From contig JAJEKV010000044.1 of NCBI GenBank assembly GCA_021234155.1, positions 9,646,777 to 9,710,776 on the forward strand: a DNA stretch of 64,000 bases. The letters run 5' to 3'. The position numbers and the translations under genes were made by a program. The notes under the pieces are model-generated. The model did no database searches. It was given only the letters and a program-made list of their open reading frames with translations, and was not told where the DNA came from. This stretch comes from Isoetes taiwanensis (Eukaryota > Streptophyta > Lycopodiopsida > Isoetales > Isoetaceae). Every line of letters starts with the position of its first letter. Position 1 is the stretch's first letter. Shown here one piece after another: positions 57,034-64,000 of this stretch.

Positions 57034-57130
57034 CGGAATGGCAGCGGAATTTTGAAGGAAGAAAGCTGGAAGCGGACTAGAAGAGGGACTGGAGTCGAAG
57101 ACGAATGGCCAAGGAAAAAATCTATGGGAC

Positions 57131-57140
57131 TATATATAGG
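57131..57140 (-). promoter_or_regulatory. TATA box upstream of the small minus-strand gene
   Basis: CCTATATATA on the minus strand is a strong plant TATA box. The ATG is 100-120 bases downstream, giving a predicted 5' UTR of about 70-90 bases. Confidence 0.5.
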
Positions 57141-57224
57141 ACAGTTGCTAGGATGGGTCGAATCAACCATTATGGTTGGAATTATGGGAATTCTGCTGCA
57201 TGCCTCAAAAGTCGAGCCAACCAT

Positions 57225-57535
57225 AATATAATAGTCTTAACATAATAGTTTTAGATAGACCATTATTTCTTAACATAGACCATAATCCAAACCATAATAG
57301 TCTTATAACATAATAGTTTAGAACATTCAATAATTGTCTTAGAACTTAGAACTTCCATCTATATGGGTGGCCTATGGGTGTAGTCTATTATAGATGTTAT
57401 TCTTCTTAGCATGAATTTCATGTATTGGGCATGTATTGTTATTACCATGTATTGTCCACGTATTGTCCATGTATTGTTATTGTTCATGTATTGGGCAACT
57501 ATTGTCCATGTATTGTTATTACCATGCGAGAAATG
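57225..57535. repeat. CATAATAG- and CATGTATTGT-type short repeats
   Basis: Irregular repeats of CCATAATA, TAACATAATAGT and TAGACCAT occupy 57,225-57,345. CATGTATTGTTATTACCATG-like units with CCATGTATTGT follow at 57,418-57,530. They lie between the small gene and the right end of the putative element. Confidence 0.75.
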
Positions 57536-58861
57536 TCAATTTAAAAACATTTTGAAATTTTATTTATTCTATACGTAGGGGTAGGGTGCACAAACACGAA
57601 CTCAAGTACAAGATCGGGTAGGGGTATGTAAAAACTAGGGTCGTCCGAAAGTACATCTACGGAAAGGGGCTTGGAAACTGCCTTTTCCTATTTACGTATG
57701 TAGGGGTTTTCCACCTCCAAAAAGGCGTATACAGGGGTTTTCTCTGGACCCCTTGCACGCAGATGTGGTATCCCCATATGCCTAGGTGAGACCCCCGGGG
57801 GGCATGCACCATGAATCTAAGCCGCTCAATCAAAGGGGAAGACAAAATCTTGGTTGTTGAATGTAAATAGGAAGGTGCAAGGAAGATGGCATAATAATGT
57901 GTGCCCGATCACGAACTGTATTTTTGTAACTTAAGATTGTCAAAGGTTTTTGGATGGTATTCGTATAAGAATACCGTAAATGCTGACGGTGGCACTGTGG
58001 ATTCGAAATAGAAGAATCGAATCTGAGGTTTTATCTCTATGGCGTTTAGGCTCAAAGGATGCCGCTGCGGCAGTCGGCTATGGCTGCTATGGCGGCGATG
58101 GCGGCGCCATGCTTGTGCAGGCACTGTGGCGCTCCATTTCTTCTGTAGGAAATGGTGCTTCTGTAGGAATTGTTACTTGCTTTTAGTCCTTTTTGTTTCA
58201 TTTCTGATGATGGTTTTTGACAGATGGATTTGGAAGGGAGGGTATGCTGCGGATTTGGAAGAAAGAGGGCATGTTCTTATCCTCATTTGAAAGCCGATTT
58301 CGGCTTGGTGGCGGATGGGCGATGGCAGTGAGCTACTCTTATACTATGGCATCTGATCACCGTTTATGGCGTCCCTGTGCTCTGCTACTCTTAACACAAG
58401 GCAGCCATAGCCATCCCTCTCACTTCTTTTCTTAACAACACAGGGGTGTTGTGCGTGTGGGTTTTTTTTTCTTGGTTGGTTTTTTACAGTACTAGCTTTT
58501 GTTCTTTATTGTGCAGGTACTAGTTTTGTTGGGCTTTATTTAGCTTTGGGGTTTCGGTGGGGCAAGCACATAATCCTAACTAGTTTGACAGATCTGGATA
58601 TGAGCTCTTCCCGCAGGTCTTGCTGGTTACATTTTAGAACTAAGTCTTGAGGTTTTCGCAAGGTTTTGCCATTATTTGGCACGGTTTTCCCATCGTTTTG
58701 CTTCAGAAGCTTCGCAGCTTGTTTCAGAAGCCTTGCTTCTTGGGTCTCCATGGAGCTCTCTGCTTGTTTCTGCCTTTACATCACTACTTGTCTCCATGGA
58801 GCTCTTAGGGAAACGCCCAACTGATTCAAAGTTTTTTTGTGCAGGATTTGGGTGGCTTCTT

Positions 58862-58914
58862 GAGCAAGTGTTCTTCAAATCTGGTGTTGTTGAGCAGGTG
58901 TTCTTCAAACCTGG
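58862..58914. repeat. Short tandem duplication GAGCARGTGTTCTTCAAAYC
   Basis: GAGCAAGTGTTCTTCAAATC and GAGCAGGTGTTCTTCAAACC occur 32 bases apart. TCTCCATGGAGCTCT is likewise duplicated at about 58,745 and 58,792. Confidence 0.8.
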
Positions 58915-58916
58915 CA

Positions 58917-59001
58917 GGGCTTCGGCCCCTAAGCATACTAGGCATCCCTCTTGTGGGATTCCTAGTATGCTTGGATGATATACTGGGGTTCGAATCCCCA
59001 G
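58917..59001 (+). other. Three consecutive stable hairpins including a tRNA T-arm mimic
   Basis: GGGC-TTCG-GCCC (58,917-58,928) is a UUCG-type tetraloop hairpin. AAGCATACTAGG/CCTAGTATGCTT (58,931-58,942 with 58,961-58,972) encloses an inner ATCCC/GGGAT stem. CTGGGG-TTCGAAT-CCCCAG (58,983-59,001) is an exact T-arm with the conserved TTCGAAT loop. No matching acceptor or D-arm was found, so this is not a tRNA gene. It could be a SINE fragment or a structured non-coding RNA. Confidence 0.55.
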
Positions 59002-59300
59002 GCTCATTGTTTGTTTGGCCAGACTTTGAAATTTGAAAGATTGTATTTATTCACATTATCAATGGTTTGCTTGGCTGATAGGGGTGGGGATTTGACCCCA
59101 TCTTGACTTCCATTTGATATGCTCTGGCATATGCCACCATCGGATGGCCCCAAAAATTTATTGGACACCCCAAACGATAATAATCCCAAATGATAATCTG
59201 GGAGGAGCTGATAAATTTAAGAAGGAAGGAGACCATATATTATTTAGCTTGCTTGTGCATTTTAAGTAAGAAACTAACAGCACATAGATCTTTCCTCTTC

Positions 59301-59420
59301 CGCTTATGAACCTAGGAATTTACCGTCTCATCCAAACCTATATAATACTTCACCCGTTATCAGCCTTTTCTTTATAGGTTTGAGGCGCAAGGCAGTACAA
59401 AAAAGTGATTTCATCCCACA
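59301..59420. repeat. Dispersed repeat, copy 2 (partner at 43.75 kb)
   Basis: Shares CCAAACCTATATAATACTTC, GTTATCAGCC and TAGGTTTGAGG in order with 43,742-43,862, same orientation. Confidence 0.8.
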
Positions 59421-59424
59421 TCTG

Positions 59425-61140
59425 GCTTTTTGTCTGGAAGATGAGGCTTTTTGCCCTTTTTCTCTCGGTTTTTTCTATTCTATTATATTCTCGGTTTTCT
59501 GTTATTTACACTGTATGCATGTGCTTCACCTCGGATTTTCGTAGAATCACATAGATATGCGTATTTTCCATTATATTGTTAATGATGCACATATTTACAT
59601 CTCTCTTTGACTGGGTTGGTCGCTCTATATTTCATCTCGCTCTTAGTGAAGTTCAATTCTTCTTTTGCATTTTGTTAATTTCATAAAACCACATCATTTT
59701 CCTTTCTCATTGGAACACTACATCACAAGGATTCACCGGGCCCATGCTGCAATCAACTTCCTACCTACCCCACACCTCTGCTCCCAAAGCATCTAATGAT
59801 CATCCATCGAATTGGCTTATTTTGCTTTGTGATATACAGTTTCTAGAAATAGCACTAGAAGACCTTGAATGCCATACAATGTACAAAAAGATTTGCGCCA
59901 TCTAAATGTTCACAATTTGATTTTCCTCTCGTTTTGCCAATGCTCCACATGATATATGACATTAATTAGAGGAGGAACTTTGCCAATACTCCACATGATA
60001 TATGACAATGTTCACTGATAGAAAAGGTACCACACAATTATGATAATAGAATGAATGAATGAATGAATGCTTTTTTTCTGTCATGGGTGTATGTAGTAGA
60101 AAAGCTTATATCATTGGCTCCGTGCATACATCACCATTACTAATTTCATGTCAATTGTGAAATCAAAGTTAAGATAGACATCTTAAAAAAGACTAGAAAC
60201 GTGTGCCCGGCGATGCCGGGCATTAGTCATGAACGTGTGATTTGTGATTGAGTGACCTCATAGAATAGAAAGCTATAGATAAATAGAACAGGAGGCTATA
60301 AATGTAATCTACATACATCATATCCGTAGATGTAACGGAGTGTCAAGTATGAATGGTTTAGGACTTTTGGATGTCAAGCATTTAGCCATGGGTGCATGGA
60401 ATGGATAGGAATGGAATGCATAATGTGGGTTACACGTAAAGGAATGTAGAGTTTCGATATTGGTTGATGCATGTAAGAGTTCGAGACTTTGTGAAAGCTC
60501 GCAAATCCAATGTGTACTCAATATAAATGCAATTAGAATGTAGTGGAACATTATATATTCAGTGTGTGTTGAATGGGAGGTGGAAGATGTATGTGAGTAT
60601 GTTATGGGTGTGTCGTTTCATAATATCTAGTATAGCCATAGTGTGTGCATTAGTGAACCCAAGATGATGGTATCACATGTTCCGCAGTCATTGAGAAAGA
60701 TATTTAGTGGATGCATGTGAAAGTCGACGTGGTTTCAAACTTGTTCACAAAAAGAGAAGAATCGTTTACGAAGAATCATTGTAAAGGATCCATGAAACAA
60801 ACAAAGCTTAATCTTAAGGTTTAGGACTTAGGTACTTGTGGTTTGATTTTGATTATAATTTGAATAAGCATGTTTCTATGTGATTCTTAGTGATTGCACG
60901 AAAGAGTAAGCATACTTATAAGGAATGAAATCTATTATTGACTTATATTTCACAAATTACAAATTAAGATCATTGTGAAGGACTTAATTTGATACCTAAT
61001 GCCGTAACACACCATGACATATAGTAGAACGTCTCACATAATGAGATTAACAAAATTGAAATAGCAAAAATCATCGATCTTCCCAAATGTGCAACAGGCA
61101 ATCAAACAATCTATATATCACTTAGTGTATGTAGACGTAC
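59425..61140. other. Stretch without recognisable gene
   Basis: AT-rich. It contains a duplicated TTTGCCAATRCTCCACATGA segment (about 59,934 and 59,980), a short GAAT microsatellite (60,047-60,069) and the GC-rich hairpin at 60,204. No coding motif was recognised. Confidence 0.5.
60180..60228. mobile_element. Possible Helitron 3' terminus
   Basis: TGCCCGGC-GAT-GCCGGGCA (60,204-60,222) is a perfect 8-bp GC-rich hairpin in AT-rich surroundings, preceded by AAACGTG and followed by TTAGTC. Plant Helitrons end in a GC hairpin a few bases before CTAG/CTRR; here the expected C is T. The 5' end was not found. Confidence 0.35.
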
Positions 61141-61141
61141 A

Positions 61142-61253
61142 GTTTTTTTTTTTTTTTTTTTTTTTTTAACTGCTAGCTACTTGAAGGCTTAGAAAATTCG
61201 ATTCGATGCCATTTATCTGCCGTTTCACAAATTCGATGCCATTTATCTGCCGT
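61142..61253. repeat. Poly(T) tract followed by a 30-bp tandem duplication
   Basis: An unbroken run of about 26 T (61,144-61,169) is followed by ATTCGATGCCATTTATCTGC at 61,201 and again at 61,231. The T run could be the poly(A) tail of a minus-strand retro-insertion, but no body was identified. Confidence 0.7.
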
Positions 61254-61254
61254 C

Positions 61255-63495
61255 AGTGGGACTTGCTTCTGCAGTAAATTACTCTATTCCTACTGAAATT
61301 TTATCACGATTCGAATGGCTGATATCTTCGGCAAATGCAAATGTGAGTCAAGGTTAGTTGGGTTTTGCATTCTAGGTTGCTTGGTTTATGTTGGAAAAGG
61401 CATCCCAATCCATGGAGATATGGCAATAAGTACTTGAACTAGTTATGGATTCCATCGGTTTGTAGTCCACCAAGTTCTCTTGGTGTAGTTATTGTTTCAA
61501 AGAATCGTTTAGCTGAAGTTGTTGTCCTTCGTCTTTTTTTTTTTAAATGTTGGTTCGTCTATTCAAATTTGTAGACACTTTGATGGTGTGATGCTATTCT
61601 GCATGCCTTCATAGCCACCATCGCAGGTTAGCATTTTATTAGTCTAGTTTTTTCTTTGATCTCAGTACAAGTAACATCCTTTCAGTTCATGCAGAGATTT
61701 GTTATGGTTGACGGACATATTTACAACCATGCAATTCCTGATTGAGGTAAGCTGTAGTAATTTCTTCGTAATTGTTGCTTACTTCTGTATTTCTTTTTAT
61801 TTCATCATGAGTTCGTGCATCAGTAAGATTTAATAAAGAACTATTATAGTTACTTCTGCAAAGATTGCACTATTGTTTGCAGTTGGTAATCAACTTGCAG
61901 TATCTATCGCAAATTTCTAGATATTCACAATTGGGCTTTATGTATCCAATATGTTCTCATTTTCTGGCTAGCATTATGTTATTTCATGAGATCCATGTGC
62001 ATATTCTTCCTCATTCTCAAAGTTTGTGCAACTCTGTTTTGGCAATGTCACTAATGAATGCCAGTGAACTTTGTTTTGCCCCTGCCCATAAGGAGGCATC
62101 CTCATTTGCATATTTAACATAAAAGGAATGAAATCATATGCATGCATACTAATCTGGATGTTGGAGTGGGGCCTCTGGGAATGGATACCAGATATTGCAT
62201 GGGGCAATCAAAAGGACCTTGAGATGGAGCTTTCCACCAGAAACTTTAAAGTTTGCCTCTTTAAAGTGCCTTCACATCTACATGCATGGAAATGCTTTTC
62301 TAGCGCTCTGCATGGAAATGCTTTTCTAGCGCTTGTTACTTCATAAATCATTTCTCCAGTAGACACAAAAATCTGCCTCATGTGGCTGCCAGCCTCTAGC
62401 ATGTTCTGCACTCTAAATGTAGCTTCAAGAGCAAATTTATCTTGTGCATCAACTCCTCTACTACCATGACCCCTGAAAGGAATATTATCACCAGACTTTA
62501 TTACATCATGCCCATTCTTGCTTACAAACTATTTGTTAAAACTACTTATGCCACTATTAAAAGACTTGTAGAAACCCTAGATTCAACTAAGAAAATAATT
62601 CTAAATGATTTTCAAGATCAAAGAAAATCATCTACAATCACATTCCTTGCTCTAACACGCCCAATCTACAAAAAAAAGGTGGCATAAAAAGACAGAATAT
62701 GGATATAAAGGGAAGTGTAATAAATTGAAAATCAAACCTCTGGAACTTAAGAAGATCCAATTCCAAGTCGAAATTGGAATGCTTTTTGAATAAGCAGTTT
62801 GTGTCAAACAACACGGAATCTATGTTCAGAAAATCACTTGGAAATAATGCCAGATTTTAAAAAATCAAAGTCCTTTGTAAAATACGGCCAGCCGAAATCC
62901 CTAAAAATAATGCCAGATTTTAGAGAATTGAAGTCCCTTGCAAAATGCTGCCAGCTGAAAATCTCTATTGGTAAAAGAGTCAAACTCCCGATGTCTGGAC
63001 CTTGAACAAAAAGAAAGCAGTTAAGATGCATTACGTTTGGATAAAACATGCACAACATAATCTGCATCAAGGACAGAAACTTGAGTACCCACATATTGGA
63101 TGAGAAACATATATCCATTTACCTCTAAAACTAAGTAAATGATTGCTGCAAATCTGAAGCCCAAAACTGAAATGAGAATTTGGGGTCCAATCAATTCCAA
63201 TAAGGAAAGCAGAAGCTTGAAAGGACGCTGAGCAGCCAAACAAAATGGTGGTATATCCTAGTACCTGCAAATGCACATGTTTGCGCTAAGGATTACCCTG
63301 CAAATACATGACAGCCCATTTTGTGCCAAGCAGAATCGATGTAAGAAAAATACCTAAGCAATAGATCCTAGATCCTTGGTGTTGCAGATCATTGGTAAAT
63401 AGATCAAGAGCTATTGAACTCTTCAATAAAACCTTTTGAAAATGGATTTAAGACATGCTGATTCTGCATGCATAAAAACAAAATGAAAGCATACC
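61255..63495. other. Stretch without recognisable gene
   Basis: No domain or conserved motif was found. A duplicated TGGAAATGCTTTTCTAGCGCT segment lies at about 62,287 and 62,310. A 64-bp two-copy tandem duplication (AATAATGCCAGATTTTA...CGGCCAGC-like) occupies about 62,843-62,970. Short frames on both strands overlap it. Confidence 0.5.
62843..62970. repeat. Two-copy tandem duplication, 64-bp unit
   Basis: Copies start at 62,843 and 62,907 (AATAATGCCAGATTTTA, then AAGTC.CTT) with about ten differences. Confidence 0.85.
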
Positions 63496-63499
63496 CAGC

Positions 63500-64000
63500 A
63501 TGTGGATCGTCATGTGATTCCTATTGATTTGTAGCCCGGGACAATGCCGCCATATGGTCCGATATATGGTCTATCTCCCGCTGAGTTGAAGGTTTTGCGT
63601 GATTATATTGAAGAGAATCTAGCCACTGGTTTCATTCGACATTCTCAGTCCCCTGCTGGAGCGCCTATCTTCTTCGTCAAAAAGAAGGATGATTCGCTGC
63701 GTCTGGTCATTGATTATCGTGGCCTCAATAAAATCACAGTGCCGAATTGGTATCCACTTCCTTTGATCCTAAAGTTATTGGAGCGACTCCAAGGTGCACA
63801 TTATTTTACGAAGATTGATCTTCGGGGTGCCTACAACCTTATCCGGGAGAGTGATGAGTGGAAAACATTTTGGCCATTTTGAGTACACAGTTATGCCATT
63901 TGGACTTACCAATGCCCCAGCAGTATTCCAGCATGTGGCCAATGATGTCTTTCGAGAGTTCTTGATCTATCTGGATGATATTCTTATTTATTCTAGGACT
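63500..64000 (+). pseudogene. Ty3/gypsy reverse transcriptase fragment, runs off the right edge
   Basis: The plus-strand frame from about 63,500 encodes HVDRHVIPIDL, a TAG at 63,532-63,534, then [18 protein letters not shown], the usual run-in to a gypsy reverse transcriptase. [20 protein letters not shown] and [11 protein letters not shown] (the first catalytic Asp block) follow. At about 63,862 a deletion removes the AFRTRY part of the usual EWKTAFRTRYGHFEY block and shifts the frame. Reading continues as [19 protein letters not shown] and [11 protein letters not shown], with the YLDD catalytic box intact at 63,968-63,979. The fragment begins abruptly, with no gag or protease upstream. It is much better preserved than the gypsy element at 20-40 kb and points the opposite way. 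Confidence 0.9.

Larger units (their letters stand above)
55186..57812. mobile_element. Candidate 2.6-kb TIR element carrying two convergent genes
   Basis: Left end ATGGGGCATGCCCC followed by GGGGGTTTCACC (55,195-55,220) is matched in inverted orientation at the right end, 57,785-57,812, reading ATGGTGCATGCCCC then CC and GGGGGTCTCACC. GAATCTA directly flanks both sides (55,179-55,185 and 57,813-57,819). The left copy falls in the AATCT array, so that match is weaker evidence than it looks. Subterminal DNA at both ends has GTATACG, AGGGGTTTT-type words and hairpins, including a 14-bp palindrome GTCCGTATACGGAC at 55,280 and CGACCACC/GGTGGTCG at 55,310-55,337. Inside are a two-zinc-finger gene and a convergent small gene. 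No transposase of a known family was recognised. Confidence 0.5.

Noticed and set aside
58983-59008. T-arm with TTCGAAT loop as part of a tRNA gene
   Set aside because: No complementary acceptor strand, D-arm or anticodon arm at the right distance; the hairpins upstream do not form a cloverleaf.
61144-61169. Poly(T) run as proof of a processed pseudogene
   Set aside because: No gene-like or element-like body was found on the side where it should lie.
63544-63882. ATG at 63,544 as a real start codon
   Set aside because: Homology to gypsy pol continues upstream through an in-frame TAG to about 63,500; the Met is an internal residue.

Overview
The window is eukaryotic nuclear DNA, almost certainly from a land plant. 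The evidence is two exons matching the plant-specific N-terminal extension of ATP-type phosphoenolpyruvate carboxykinase, GT-AG introns about 100-225 bases long, plant-style Ty3/gypsy and non-LTR (LINE) retrotransposons, and a SINE-like tRNA-derived head. Genes are sparse and decayed repeats dominate. That suits a large, slowly purged genome (fern, lycophyte or gymnosperm), but the sequence does not settle which. There are no bacterial operons, CRISPR arrays, rRNA genes or complete tRNA genes.

Layout. 1-5.6 kb: unrecognised DNA, a decayed minus-strand LINE (about 1.57-3.28 kb) and a run of two-copy tandem duplications. 5.7-6.65 kb: the first exons of a PEP carboxykinase gene (minus strand) with a core promoter and a 5' UTR intron, but no catalytic domain. 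6.8-10.2 kb: a decayed C2-domain gene with a Pro/Tyr-rich tail, bracketed by two clusters of a short foldback motif. 10.2-20 kb: SINE-like and MITE-like elements, LINE 3' ends and a decayed plus-strand LINE (15.5-17.0 kb). 20.4-40.5 kb: one minus-strand Ty3/gypsy element with about 1.1-kb LTRs. Its 5' LTR is split by a nested, non-coding, strikingly pyrimidine-rich insertion of about 6.5 kb (33.05-39.6 kb). 40.5-46 kb: no recognisable gene. 46-49.6 kb: a decayed minus-strand LINE of the same family as the copies at 1.6 and 15.5 kb. 50.1-53.2 kb: a better preserved plus-strand LINE (endonuclease, reverse transcriptase, zinc-knuckle tail), preceded by a perfect 23-bp inverted repeat. 53.9-54.3 kb: the C-terminus of another LINE. 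54.3-55.2 kb: a degenerate AATCT-type minisatellite. 55.2-57.8 kb: a possible terminal-inverted-repeat element carrying two small convergent genes. 57.8-63.5 kb: short structured repeats, including a possible Helitron-type hairpin. 63.5-64.0 kb: a Ty3/gypsy reverse transcriptase fragment running off the right edge.

The most plausibly intact units are the two-zinc-finger gene (55.45-56.16 kb) and its convergent neighbour (56.71-57.03 kb), then the PEP carboxykinase 5' exons. Nearly all other coding sequence is retrotransposon-derived with frameshifts and stops. The unit I would examine first is the 2.6-kb segment at 55.19-57.81 kb: inverted ends, a matching 7-bp flank and two convergent genes of unknown function. 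All homology calls come from reading motifs by eye; no database search was run.
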